A stretch of 64,000 bases of DNA, taken from Dehalococcoidia bacterium (GTDB lineage: Bacteria > Chloroflexota > Dehalococcoidia > DSTF01 > JACRBR01). Location of the stretch: assembly GCA_015478665.1 (NCBI GenBank), contig JADMII010000003.1:100413-164412 (forward strand), written 5' to 3'. The first letter of the stretch is position 1; every line of letters begins with the position of its first letter. Of this stretch, positions 54,726 through 63,830 are shown in pieces. Made by a program: the position numbers and the translations under genes. The notes beneath the pieces are model-generated. The model had not been told where the DNA came from, did not search any database, and saw only the letters and a list, made by a program, of their open reading frames with translations.

Positions 54726-56075
54726 CTACACCACCGCCCCCGGCGCCGCGTCCGCCGCCGGGCGGCGGGCGTGATCCTCGACGACCATCTGCGCCACCTC
54801 TTCGCCCATGCGAATGCTGTAGTTCTGGCCGCGGTCTTCGGGGTAGATCTGCGTCATGTTCTCCAGGTACAGGCCGGGCACCGGCGTCCGATGGTCCGGC
54901 TTCTTGTCCCGGTACTCGGTGGTGATGATCGGTTGGGCGTACGGCCCCTTGAACAGCCAGCGCTGGTTCACCCACTCCGACGAGAATTGCGGGTTGATCG
55001 TGCGTAGCGCCGGCTCGAAGAGCGCCCACAGCTCGTCCTCGCTCATCCCGAAGTACCGGTGATCCGGCTCCAGGTAGTTCGAGATGTAGAGGATGTGGTT
55101 GCCGCCGTAGTTCTCCGGCCCGACGAAGTTCGTGTGCTCGACGAGCGCCAGGAACGGCATGCTCTGGTCCGGGATGTTCATCCAGTAGATCGGCGAGAGC
55201 GAGTGCTGCATCGTCAGCACCATGCAGAGCGCGAACTGCCAGCCCACCGCGTCGAGCCGGCGATCGTAGTCCGGCGTCAGCGGCGGCGCCATCTGCTTGA
55301 AGATCGATGATGGCACCGCGGCGACCACCGCATCGGCCGCATGCCGTGTGCCATCGGGCAGCACGACGCCGGCGGCCCGGCCGTCCTCGGCGACGATCTG
55401 CCGCACCGGCGTGCCCGTGTGGACGTCGACGCCACCGTCGCGCAGGCGGCGCTCCAGCTCGTCGACGTACACCGCAAAGCTGCCCATCAGGTAGCCCAGC
55501 TGCTCCTTCTGCAGCGGTCCGCCCTTGCGCGAGGCGAAGCGCAGGTGGATCTTGCTCCAGAGCCACGCCATCGCCACCTTGTCGTACGCATCGCCGTACT
55601 TGCCGTGCAGCAGCGGCCCCCACACCTGCTCGAACACCTTCTTCGAGACGTTCTTCTCGATCCAGTCCTTCGCTGTGACGTGCTCGAACTCCTCCCAGTC
55701 GTCGCGCTTGCGGAGGTTCAGCCCCATCAACCCGAGCTTCACGCGGTCGATGAGCGGCAGCGGCGAGAAGCGCGCGAGGTCGAGCGGCGTCACGAAGGGG
55801 TAGATCGTGCCGTCCGTAAACCAGCCCACCTTCGAGTCGATCCAGCGCATGCGGTCGCCGAAGCCGAGCTCTTCGATCAGCGCGAGCACCGTGGTATCGG
55901 TCGAGAAGAGGTGGTGGTAGAAGGCTTCGAGGCGCGAGCCGCCGACATCGAACGTGCGCACGAGGCCGCCGAGGTACGGTGACGCCTCGAACAGCGCGAC
56001 ATCGTGGCCCTGCTGCATCAGCCGGTAGGAGGTCGTCATCCCCGCGACACCGCCGCCGATGACCGCGACCCTCAC
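54726..56075 (-). CDS. FAD-dependent oxidoreductase (protoporphyrinogen-oxidase/desaturase-like)
   Basis: A 449-aa NAD(P)-binding Rossmann-like flavoprotein. VAVIGGGVAGMTTSYRL (about 3-19) is the dinucleotide fold, with the acidic end FEASPYLGGLVRTF. Later segments include VWGPLLHGKYGDAYDKVAMAWLW, HTGTPVRQIVAEDGRAAGV and DAVVAAVPSSIF. The final FAD-binding block is PGLYLENMTQIYPEDRGQNYSI. Proteins of this kind often sit in polysaccharide or lipid clusters. It overlaps the flippase gene by ATGA, so they work as a pair. The substrate is unknown. Confidence 0.8.
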   Translation of the reverse strand: MRVAVIGGGVAGMTTSYRLMQQGHDVALFEASPYLGGLVRTFDVGGSRLEAFYHHLFSTDTTVLALIEELGFGDRMRWIDSKVGWFTDGTIYPFVTPLDLARFSPLPLIDRVKLGLMGLNLRKRDDWEEFEHVTAKDWIEKNVSKKVFEQVWGPLLHGKYGDAYDKVAMAWLWSKIHLRFASRKGGPLQKEQLGYLMGSFAVYVDELERRLRDGGVDVHTGTPVRQIVAEDGRAAGVVLPDGTRHAADAVVAAVPSSIFKQMAPPLTPDYDRRLDAVGWQFALCMVLTMQHSLSPIYWMNIPDQSMPFLALVEHTNFVGPENYGGNHILYISNYLEPDHRYFGMSEDELWALFEPALRTINPQFSSEWVNQRWLFKGPYAQPIITTEYRDKKPDHRTPVPGLYLENMTQIYPEDRGQNYSIRMGEEVAQMVVEDHARRPAADAAPGAVV

Positions 56076-57199
56076 CTCGGGCCGGTCCCCTCGACGGCGG
56101 GCTGCGGCTGCATGACGACGCCCGCTGCCGCGTCTTCCCCGGCCACCGGCAGGCCCGCGGCCGCCGGCTCGTCCTCCACGCGGCCCTTCAGCATCTCGCT
56201 AAAGCTCAGGTCCATCGACCACATCAGCGCCAGGCCGATGATGACGACCGGGATGAGCAGCAGTGCGTGCAGGCCGATGGCGTAGGCCGCGGCGTCCTTC
56301 TGCACGCCCGACGCCGCCGTCCCGCTGAAGGCGATAATCGTCTTCGACACGACGAGCTCGAAGGCGCCGACGCCGCCCTGCGTCGCCACGATGGCAATCG
56401 CCAGGTTGGCGGCGGCCGTCATCAGCAGGAAGACGTCGAAGCCGGCGTCGAGGCCGAAGGCGCGACCGACGATGTAGTACATCGTCGCTTCGAGCAGCCA
56501 GGAGACGAGCGACATCACCCAGGCGACGCCGAGGTCGATCGGGCTGCGCAGCGCGTGCAGGCCCTCGAAGAAGGACAGCAGCAAGCCTTCGACGTGCGGC
56601 TTCACGCGCTCCGGAGCGAAGCGGTGCACCATGCGATGCAGCAGGCGGCGCCCGTTATCTGACAGCGCCAGGTAGAACAGGGCGCCGAGCGCGACGCCGA
56701 AGAGCGCCGCCATGACGACGCCGAGGCCGGCGAAGTTCAGGTTGCGGCCGAACACCGGGAAGTTCGCCTTGTCACCGGCGACGGCGGCGACGATCAACAT
56801 CAGCGGGATGAGCGTGACGCCGTCGAACAGGCGGTCGACGGCGATCGTCCCGAGCGACGTCGTCTTGCTGATCCGCTCGCGCTGCCCGAGCACGTAGGCG
56901 CGTGCCAACTCGCCGGCCCGGGCCGGCAGGATGTTGTTCGCCATCAGGCCGATGATCACGACCGGATAGAGACGGCGGGTGCTGACCTTCTTCACCGGCC
57001 GCAGCAGGTACTGCCAGCGAACCGTCCGCACGAGCAGGCCGGCGAAGTAGACCGGCAGTGCCAGCAGCGCCAGACGCCAGTCCGCCTGCTCGAAGGCGCG
57101 CTTCATGTCCGGGAACTTGTCCCAGTTCTTCCAGACGAACCAGCCGACGAAGATGGCCGTGACGGCCATGCCAATCCAGAAACCGCGGCTCTTGAGCAA
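56072..57199 (-). CDS. LPG-synthase-TM/UPF0104 membrane protein (flippase-like)
   Basis: A 375-aa polytopic membrane protein. The family motif NNILPARAGELARAYVLGQRE (about 88-108) and AVDRLFDGVTLIPLMLIV are clear, as are IAIVATQGGVGAFE and several spans (about 8-20, 45-60, 128-145, 158-180, 230-255, 285-300, 320-340). Members move lipids or lipid-linked sugars between leaflets or supply the flippase half of lysylphosphatidylglycerol synthases. The N-terminus is hydrophobic from residue 8. It leads an operon with the FAD enzyme and has a TATAAT promoter about 100 bp upstream. A C-terminal Pro/Ala tail follows the last span. Confidence 0.85.
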   Translation of the reverse strand: MLKSRGFWIGMAVTAIFVGWFVWKNWDKFPDMKRAFEQADWRLALLALPVYFAGLLVRTVRWQYLLRPVKKVSTRRLYPVVIIGLMANNILPARAGELARAYVLGQRERISKTTSLGTIAVDRLFDGVTLIPLMLIVAAVAGDKANFPVFGRNLNFAGLGVVMAALFGVALGALFYLALSDNGRRLLHRMVHRFAPERVKPHVEGLLLSFFEGLHALRSPIDLGVAWVMSLVSWLLEATMYYIVGRAFGLDAGFDVFLLMTAAANLAIAIVATQGGVGAFELVVSKTIIAFSGTAASGVQKDAAAYAIGLHALLLIPVVIIGLALMWSMDLSFSEMLKGRVEDEPAAAGLPVAGEDAAAGVVMQPQPAVEGTGPR

Positions 57200-57301
57200 G
57201 ACGGACTCCGGGGAGCACAGATTCTACGTCCGACAACGGGCGCCGGGGCGCGGCCGTCGCGCCAGCCCGCCTGTACTTATGTTCGGCACAGAGGCCGGAG
57301 C

Positions 57302-57309
57302 ATTATAGG
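57302..57309 (-). promoter_or_regulatory. -10 element for the flippase/FAD operon
   Basis: TATAAT on the minus strand (plus ATTATA, 57303-57308), about 105 bp before the ATG at 57199. TTGGCG lies 19 bp upstream of it as a weak -35. Confidence 0.5.
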
Positions 57310-57380
57310 GCGAGCGCACCGGCACTCGCCAATTGCCCGTCTGTCAGCCACGCGGAAGCGGGAAGGTCGCGGTGAGGCCA

Positions 57381-57450
57381 TGGCGTCGGGGCGCCGGGGC
57401 TGGGGCATGAGGCGTGGTGTCGGGGCGCCGGGACGTGGGACGTGAGACGG
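57381..57450. repeat. Tandem GC-rich repeat, two units
   Basis: Two units of about 34-36 bp (57381-57414 and 57415-57450), both starting with TGGnGTCGGGGCGCCGGG and ending near GAGnCG. Intergenic and non-coding. Confidence 0.55.
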
Positions 57451-57530
57451 CGGCCGTGCTGCCTCGCGTTGTGACAGCACGACCACCCGTGTTCTTCCGA
57501 GTCCCCAGTCTCCAGTCCCGGCACCCGGCC

Positions 57531-60500
57531 CTACTTCACCACCTCCGCGAGCGGGATCTTGCGCACGACGCTGCCGGCGCCGTCGCTGACGTAGACGCTC
57601 GTGGCGTCCGTCGTGATGCCGACGGGGCGCGGCGTCGTGTTCCCCTCCGCCGGCAGCGCGTACGTGCCGGCGGGGTTACCGTTCGCCGCGAAGACGAGCA
57701 CCTTGCCATTCGCCGGATCCGTCGCCAGCAGGCGGCCGTCCGGCAGCAGCGCCAGGTACGGCCGGTTGGTCACAGCGTTGCTGCCCCACGACGGCACCGG
57801 GATCGGCGCGCCGATCGGCGCGAAGTCCTTGTTCACGCGCACGATGCGCTTGTTCCAGTAGTCGGCGATGTAGACGTCGCCGTTGAGCGCGATGGCGAGT
57901 CCGACGGGCTCCTGGAGGTCGAGTGGCCCGGGCGTCCCGCCCTTCGTCGGGTCGAACTTCGTGCCCCACTTGTTCACGAACTTGCCGTCCTGCGTGTATT
58001 CGATGACGCGGCCGTTCCCGGTGTCCGTGATCAGCACGTGCCCATCGGGCGTCAGGGCGATGTCACGCGGTCCGAAGAGCTGGAACTCGTTGCAGTCGGG
58101 CACGGTCGTGCAGCCGGTGCCCCACGTCTGCACCTGCTTCAGATTGGCATCGAGCTTGATGATGTTCCAGTTGAAGGTGTCCGCGACGAACACCGTCCCG
58201 TCTGCCGCCACGGCGATCGACCATGGCTGCTTCAGGCTGGCGCCGCCCGCCTGCGCAAAGCCGCCGGCGGACGCCACGAACTTGCCGTCCTTGTCGTACT
58301 TGTCGATGCGGTCGTTACTCGTGTCGGCGACGTAGATGTTGCCCTGCGCGTCCGTCTCGACGCCGGACGGCTGGTTGAGCTGCCCCGGCGCGGAGCCCTG
58401 GCCGCCGATGACGAGCTGAGTGCCCTCGCGGCGCACCGTCGGGCCGACCGGCCGCGTGGGGATGACCTTCGCGTCCTTCGGAAAGAAGGCCATGCCATCG
58501 ACCGTGCCCAGCGTATCGGGCGGCGTGCGGCGGATGAAGTAGTCCAGCCAGTACGAGAGCTGGCTCTTCGAGACCAGGGCGCGGAAGAAGTCGCGCGTCG
58601 AGTACGTGCCGTTGCTGCCGCGGTAGCTCTCCGGGAACCAGCGCCGGTGGTGGTACTGGATGCCGGGGTTGTACCCGTCGCCCAGGCTGAGGTTCGAGGC
58701 ATTCTGACTGGCGACGAAGAGCACCGCGCCGGCGGGCGGCTGGTAGCCCTGCGTGATCGTCGTGTACTGCACGTTCTTGTAGTTGCGCAGGTACCACGCC
58801 CACGGCCATGTGAATCCATCGACGCTGTCGACGACGACCGGCTGGTTTACCCCTTTGCCGGTCTGGCGGCCATACGCGGCCAGCTTGTCGACGAGGATCG
58901 GGATGTCGCCCGACGTCTGCGTGTAGACGAGCAGCTCGACGGGCAGCGCCCCCTTGTCGTCCTGCGAGAGGCCCGGCGAGTAACCGGCGACCGATGCGCT
59001 GACATCGGCCTGGTCGAGCGAGGAGAGGACGCCGGCGCGGATCGTGAAGATCATCAGCGCGGCGATCAGCCCGACGAGCGCGACCTGCAGGCCCGTGCGG
59101 CGGCTGTACGAGCTGAAGGCCCAGAAGAACGCGACCGCCGCCACCGCCGCGAGGATCCATGCGCCCGTCGAAGCGAGCGTGAACGGCCCGACGATCACGA
59201 ACACGAGCACGGACAGCGCCGTCGCGACGATCGCGTACAGGTACGGTGCGACGCGCTCGATCTTCGGCAGGTCGGCGCGCAAGTCAGAGGTCGAGAGCAT
59301 GCGCCCGACGAAGAGGCCGGCGATGACGGCGAGCGGCAGGGCGATGTGCACGTTCAGCCACGGCATCTTCTCGCTGGCGACCGTCAGCGTCAGGCTCGTG
59401 ACCACCGCCCAGAACATCAGGAAGCGCGGCAGCATCTCCATCTTGAACGTCATGATGGCGAGGAGGACGATGCCGAACGGCAGCCAGACGTGGAAGAGCG
59501 GCGCCTTCGAGATCAACGGACCCGGCGGCAGCAGCAGGAGCACGATGATGGCGACGAAGCCGCCGGCGATGATCAGCGCGTGGTCGAGGCGGCCGCGGAT
59601 GGTGAAGTAGAACGCGGCGGCTGACGCGAGGATCAACGGGAGAAATTCGTAAACGGGGATCGTCATGAAGTAGTAGTACTCGGGCTGGTTGCCGCGAGCG
59701 ACCGCCTGCTGGCTGATCCAGTAGTCGAACGAGCCCCAGACGACCGACATGAAGCCGGGGCCGTTGGAGAAGAAGGTCGTCGAAAGCACCACCACCGGCA
59801 CCCAGAAGGCGGCGGCGGCGATCAGCCAGACCTTCGGCCGCCAGAGCATGCCGAGCGCGACCGCGAGGGCGATCAGGAAGACGATCGAGGCGATCGCGAC
59901 CGACCACTCCTGCGACGCGGTGTGGGAGGCGCCATTGGCGCCGGCGCGGTTCTTCCATGCTTCGCCGAAACCGGGCAGGAACTGCACGCCGGCGGCGTAC
60001 ATCGGCGCCGAAAGCGTGCCGATGACGACGAGGAGGTTCGCTTCTGCCGGCATCTCGTCGAGGTCGTACATCGCCCGCTGCCTGGCGAGCAGCGGCCAGA
60101 ACAGCGCCACGAGCCAGGCGACGGGCAGCAGTCCGATGAGCAGCGCGCTGTGCTGCACCTCGGACATCGGCCGCTTCGCGCGGATCTTGCCGGCGAGGTG
60201 CGTCGCGAACATGAAGTCGAGGAAGGCGAGGAAGGAGCCGGCCGTCATGTACGTCGTCTCCTTCGTGAGGAAGGACATCGAGACGAAGCCGGCCGTCAGG
60301 TAGAGGAACTTGTTCTCCTTCGTCGCGATGTAGCGCCACATGAAGATGACGATGCCGAAGGTCCAGAACGCGGTGTAGATGTCCTCGCGCGTGAAGCGGC
60401 TGTAGTACAGCAGGGTCGGCGAAAAGGCGAGGAAGATGGCCGTGGCGAGGGCGCCGATCGTCCCCAGCTGCTTCCGGAAGAGGAACGGCAGCAGCACCAG

Positions 60501-60899
60501 CCCGGTGCCCATAGTCGCCGCGAGGCTGCGGCCCTGGAAGTTGCCGTCCTGGAAGATGAACATCATCAGGCCGTTGCCAAGGAACTGGAACGGACCATGC
60601 ATGAAGGGCACGTGCTTGTACGTCTCCGACTGGCCCTGCGAGCCGAAGCTGAACACGTACCGCAGCCCCTGCGTGAACTGGTAGCTGAAGAAGCCGTGCA
60701 GGCTCTCGTCGTGGTGATAGGCGCGGGCGCCCAGGTTCCAGAAGCGCATGACGGCGGCAATGGTGCCGACGAGCGCGTAGGCGGCGATCTCCCAGTAGCG
60801 CGTCGCCAGGGCGCTGATGCGTTCGCGCGCGGCTTCATTCGGCGCGAGCGCCTTCAACCGCTCGGCCGTCGTGCCGTAAGAGGGTTCCTGTGTGCTCAT
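57531..60899 (-). CDS. Agl23-like (TIGR03663-type) glycosyltransferase fused to an NHL propeller
   Basis: A 1122-aa protein. The N-terminal half is a polytopic PMT-like glycosyltransferase of the Agl23/TIGR03663 type: the Asp-Glu motif AYHHDESLHGFFSYQ (Asp64-Glu65) lies in the first outside loop, then FSPTLLYYSRFTREDIY, FLTKETTYM and at least ten spans to about residue 620. A periplasmic segment follows. From about 840 to the end come NHL repeats (QPSGVETDAQGNIYVADTSN, QPWSIAVAADGTVFVADTFN, GPRDIALTPDGHVLITDTGN and more), a beta-propeller. It would transfer a sugar from a lipid carrier outside the membrane, and the propeller may bind the acceptor or an enzyme partner. It overlaps the DUF2298 gene by 4 nt. 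Confidence 0.88.
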   Translation of the reverse strand: MSTQEPSYGTTAERLKALAPNEAARERISALATRYWEIAAYALVGTIAAVMRFWNLGARAYHHDESLHGFFSYQFTQGLRYVFSFGSQGQSETYKHVPFMHGPFQFLGNGLMMFIFQDGNFQGRSLAATMGTGLVLLPFLFRKQLGTIGALATAIFLAFSPTLLYYSRFTREDIYTAFWTFGIVIFMWRYIATKENKFLYLTAGFVSMSFLTKETTYMTAGSFLAFLDFMFATHLAGKIRAKRPMSEVQHSALLIGLLPVAWLVALFWPLLARQRAMYDLDEMPAEANLLVVIGTLSAPMYAAGVQFLPGFGEAWKNRAGANGASHTASQEWSVAIASIVFLIALAVALGMLWRPKVWLIAAAAFWVPVVVLSTTFFSNGPGFMSVVWGSFDYWISQQAVARGNQPEYYYFMTIPVYEFLPLILASAAAFYFTIRGRLDHALIIAGGFVAIIVLLLLPPGPLISKAPLFHVWLPFGIVLLAIMTFKMEMLPRFLMFWAVVTSLTLTVASEKMPWLNVHIALPLAVIAGLFVGRMLSTSDLRADLPKIERVAPYLYAIVATALSVLVFVIVGPFTLASTGAWILAAVAAVAFFWAFSSYSRRTGLQVALVGLIAALMIFTIRAGVLSSLDQADVSASVAGYSPGLSQDDKGALPVELLVYTQTSGDIPILVDKLAAYGRQTGKGVNQPVVVDSVDGFTWPWAWYLRNYKNVQYTTITQGYQPPAGAVLFVASQNASNLSLGDGYNPGIQYHHRRWFPESYRGSNGTYSTRDFFRALVSKSQLSYWLDYFIRRTPPDTLGTVDGMAFFPKDAKVIPTRPVGPTVRREGTQLVIGGQGSAPGQLNQPSGVETDAQGNIYVADTSNDRIDKYDKDGKFVASAGGFAQAGGASLKQPWSIAVAADGTVFVADTFNWNIIKLDANLKQVQTWGTGCTTVPDCNEFQLFGPRDIALTPDGHVLITDTGNGRVIEYTQDGKFVNKWGTKFDPTKGGTPGPLDLQEPVGLAIALNGDVYIADYWNKRIVRVNKDFAPIGAPIPVPSWGSNAVTNRPYLALLPDGRLLATDPANGKVLVFAANGNPAGTYALPAEGNTTPRPVGITTDATSVYVSDGAGSVVRKIPLAEVVK

Positions 60900-63646
60900 G
60901 GAGTCGTCTGTACCTCGCCCGTCGGAATTGTCGCCCGGTATATCGTAACCGCTCCGGATTGGAATGCCACCGGCATCGATGCGAACTTATCGACGCCCTG
61001 CCCGTACGCCGTGCGTTCGAGCTGGCCGACGTAGATGTAGGTGACGCCGTACTTTTTCACAATTGCTGCGACGCGCGCCATGTCCGTCGTCGTGTACAGT
61101 TCGTTCACGTCCTCGAACCGCCCGGCCCGCGCCTTTGCCGTGCCGCCGCGCCACTGGTCTTCGTGCCCCGCCCAGCCCAGGATCGTCGGGATGCCGGTCG
61201 CCCCGGAGACGCGGCTGGCGTAGCTGTAGTCGTCGCCGGTGCACTGCGCAAATGGTACGGGACAGACGCTCTCGGCGATCACCAGGCCCTGCCCCTGCGC
61301 CTGCTGCTTGAGGAAGTCGATGCCCGCGCGGTCGCTCGCGTCGTAGGCGACGAGGCCGTCGAGCGTGTCGACGGGCGTCGCGAGCTGGTCGCCCTCGTAC
61401 TGGCGGATGCGGTCCATCGTGCCGCCCGCCGAATAGAGCCCGGCAGCGAGGATGAAGACGACGGCGATGGCGCCCCAGGCGTATCGGTAGGTGGCCGCGC
61501 GCGGCGACGACCAGCGCCAGCGCGTGACGATGTAGTACAGCGCAAAGCCGCCCGCCACGGCGAGCAGCAGCCACGCCTGGTAGTAGAGCTTGAAGACCGT
61601 GTTCATCCGCGAGTTGAAGACGTCGCCGACGTAGAAGAACTCCGTCCCCAGCACGAGCAGCAGCGCCGTCGCGATCAGGCCCAGGGTGAAGAGCGGGCCC
61701 TCACGCTCGCCTCGCTCCTCGCGCGACGTCGCTTCGAGCCAGAGCGCGAGCAGCGCCGCCGAGAGCACCGCCGCGAAGAACGCATCCGTCCACCAGGCGG
61801 AGCCGCGGTCGCCGATCTGCGTGAGGAGGCCCGGGGCGCCGTTGAGCTTGCTGCTTCCCACCGCCTTCTCGTAGCCGAACACCAGCACCCAGCCGACGAC
61901 GACCACCACCGACGGCACGATGGCCACGACCACGCGCGGCAGTGTGATGCGCTCGCGCGCGGCGATCAGCCGGCTGCCGACGAACGGCAGCGTGATCGCG
62001 AAGAGCGGCGCCCAGAACAGGAACGCCTGCACCGGACGCGTCCCCGGCACCGTGACACTGCGATTCGATACGACGGCGCCGATGCCACTCGCCTGCGACG
62101 TGAAGCTGGCGTAGAACGGCAGGTAGAGCACGACCGCCGCGATCAGCAGCGGCAGCGCGAACGTCACGACCTGCACCAGCAGGTCGAGCGTCAGCGCGCG
62201 CACGCGTATGAAGTTGCTGAGCGCGGCGGCGGCGACCACGACGAAGGTCAGCGTCGCGATGTCCCAGGTGTTGAGGAACGCGAGGCCGCCGACGACGATC
62301 CCGGCGGCGACGAGCGCCAGCGGCCGCCGGATCCAAAACGTCACATCGAGCGGGTCCGGGCTGCGATAGAACGCCAGCGCGACGGCGACGGCGAGCAGCA
62401 CGAACGGCAAGGCCATGACATGCGGGTGCAGGTCGCCGAGGATGAAGCTGAACATCGGGAACTCGGTGATCACGCGGCCGCCGCTCTGGTCGAGCGGGTA
62501 GATGCGCGAAGCGTTGAAGAAGCCGAAGAAGTTGCTCGGGTACCAGCTGTGACGGGGGATGCCCGTCGTCAGCCCCTGCACGTCCAGCCAGCGGAAGAAG
62601 CCGCGGCTGCCGATGCCGTACGCCGACATGAACTGGAGCACGCCGACGAGGTTGCCCATGATCACGAGCATCAGCCCCGCCGCCAGCCCGAAGGCGGGCG
62701 CGCGGACGCTCGCCCATGCGGAGGCGACGGATGGCCCCCGCACGCGCTTCCACGCGGACGCCAGGGACGCGCGCGCCTGCGGACTGAGCGGAATGCCGGC
62801 GGCGCCGGGAGCCGCCGCGCGCTGCGGCTTCGACGGCGACGGCGGCCGCATCGTGGCGGTCTCGGCGAATGCCTCGCGCGCGGCGCCCTGCGAGCGCTGG
62901 GCGACGAGCACGGGCGCCGGCATCGGCGGCGGCGCGGAGGCCGGCGGCAGCGGCGCATGGTCGCCGCTGTCGTCCGCCGCGAAGCCGTCTTCGGCACCCG
63001 GCGCATCGGGTTCTGCCGCGGCGCTCTCGTGCATGCGGATCAGGTTGTAGGCGAGACCGGCGGCGCCGACGAGCGCCAGCGCCGCCACCATGGCGAGGCC
63101 GAGGTTGTACGACACTTCGGTCGCCGTGCCCGCCATCCGCCCGACCATGGCGACGATCAGGTATCCGAAATAGTAGTAGGCGACCGTGCGGCCGGAGAGC
63201 CACGGGTCCTGCGGCGGGAAGTGCGCGGCACGCGTCGTCGCGTTGACCAGCATCAGGTCCATCGGCTGCTCGGTGCCGCCGATCGCCCCGACCTGCATGC
63301 GCAGCCAAACGGCGACGAGGAAGACGACCAGCAGCAGCGTTTCGACGGCGGCGATGTAGCGCCAGTGGGCGCGCAGCCAAGCCAGGGACTCGCCACGGCC
63401 GCCGTAGGCGAAGGCGCCAGCGATGATCGCCAGCACGAGGAGCGCGAAGACGATGCCTCCGGACGAGTTGGGGATGACGTGGAGGCTGTTCAGCAGCCAG
63501 AAGGCGTACCCAAGGAAGAGCAGCCCGAACGGCTTCGACAAGGTGTATCCCCTGTCCGGCAGGCGCCGAAAGAGGACGAGGCACAGCGGCAGCAGGATGC
63601 CGCCCGCGAGCTGGAGGATCAGCCACCAACGAAGCGCTTCGGTCAT
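60896..63646 (-). CDS. DUF2298 (YYY-family) membrane protein
   Basis: A 916-aa multi-spanning membrane protein of the DUF2298 family. The family signature GTEQPMDLMLVNATTR (about 124-139), FPPQDPWLSGRTVAYYYFGYLIVA and NTWDIATLTF are present. A hydrophilic Pro/Ala-rich insert of about 90 residues (about 207-300) separates the early spans from the rest. The C-terminal soluble part ends with a domain containing GWAGHEDQWRGG. These proteins are thought to act in glycan assembly together with Agl23-like enzymes. Its stop overlaps the Agl23-like ATG (ATGA), so they form one operon. The leader is 184 bp after ftsY. Confidence 0.88.
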   Translation of the reverse strand: MTEALRWWLILQLAGGILLPLCLVLFRRLPDRGYTLSKPFGLLFLGYAFWLLNSLHVIPNSSGGIVFALLVLAIIAGAFAYGGRGESLAWLRAHWRYIAAVETLLLVVFLVAVWLRMQVGAIGGTEQPMDLMLVNATTRAAHFPPQDPWLSGRTVAYYYFGYLIVAMVGRMAGTATEVSYNLGLAMVAALALVGAAGLAYNLIRMHESAAAEPDAPGAEDGFAADDSGDHAPLPPASAPPPMPAPVLVAQRSQGAAREAFAETATMRPPSPSKPQRAAAPGAAGIPLSPQARASLASAWKRVRGPSVASAWASVRAPAFGLAAGLMLVIMGNLVGVLQFMSAYGIGSRGFFRWLDVQGLTTGIPRHSWYPSNFFGFFNASRIYPLDQSGGRVITEFPMFSFILGDLHPHVMALPFVLLAVAVALAFYRSPDPLDVTFWIRRPLALVAAGIVVGGLAFLNTWDIATLTFVVVAAAALSNFIRVRALTLDLLVQVVTFALPLLIAAVVLYLPFYASFTSQASGIGAVVSNRSVTVPGTRPVQAFLFWAPLFAITLPFVGSRLIAARERITLPRVVVAIVPSVVVVVGWVLVFGYEKAVGSSKLNGAPGLLTQIGDRGSAWWTDAFFAAVLSAALLALWLEATSREERGEREGPLFTLGLIATALLLVLGTEFFYVGDVFNSRMNTVFKLYYQAWLLLAVAGGFALYYIVTRWRWSSPRAATYRYAWGAIAVVFILAAGLYSAGGTMDRIRQYEGDQLATPVDTLDGLVAYDASDRAGIDFLKQQAQGQGLVIAESVCPVPFAQCTGDDYSYASRVSGATGIPTILGWAGHEDQWRGGTAKARAGRFEDVNELYTTTDMARVAAIVKKYGVTYIYVGQLERTAYGQGVDKFASMPVAFQSGAVTIYRATIPTGEVQTTP

Positions 63647-63830
63647 GCGTCCCTTAGCTTAACGCGCGTCAAGGAAGATCCTGTCAACAGGCCAGCCGGC
63701 CGACCGCCCGTGTGCAACGTTACGTAAAGTACCATACGCGGCCAGCGGCTTTCCGCATCGCTCCGGTCGGCGTCCGCGTCTTCGCGCACCGCCTCGCGTA
63801 CGCTCGGCATGTGGTGCCCGGCCGTCGCCG

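Larger units (their letters stand above)
57200..57530. other. Intergenic region with promoter and tandem repeat
   Basis: 331 bp before the flippase operon and after the Agl23-like gene. It holds a TATAAT -10 (plus 57303-57308 read in reverse) and a 34-36-bp tandem repeat (57381-57450). No gene is seen. Confidence 0.5.

Noticed and set aside
63656..63687. TTGACA with a -10-like TAAGCT as the DUF2298 promoter
   Set aside because: The spacer is 20 bp, outside the usual 16-19, so I did not list it as a promoter.
60890..63727. 945-codon open frame opposite DUF2298
   Set aside because: Shadow of the membrane protein on the other strand; runs of Arg, Asp and Gly mirror the hydrophobic codons.
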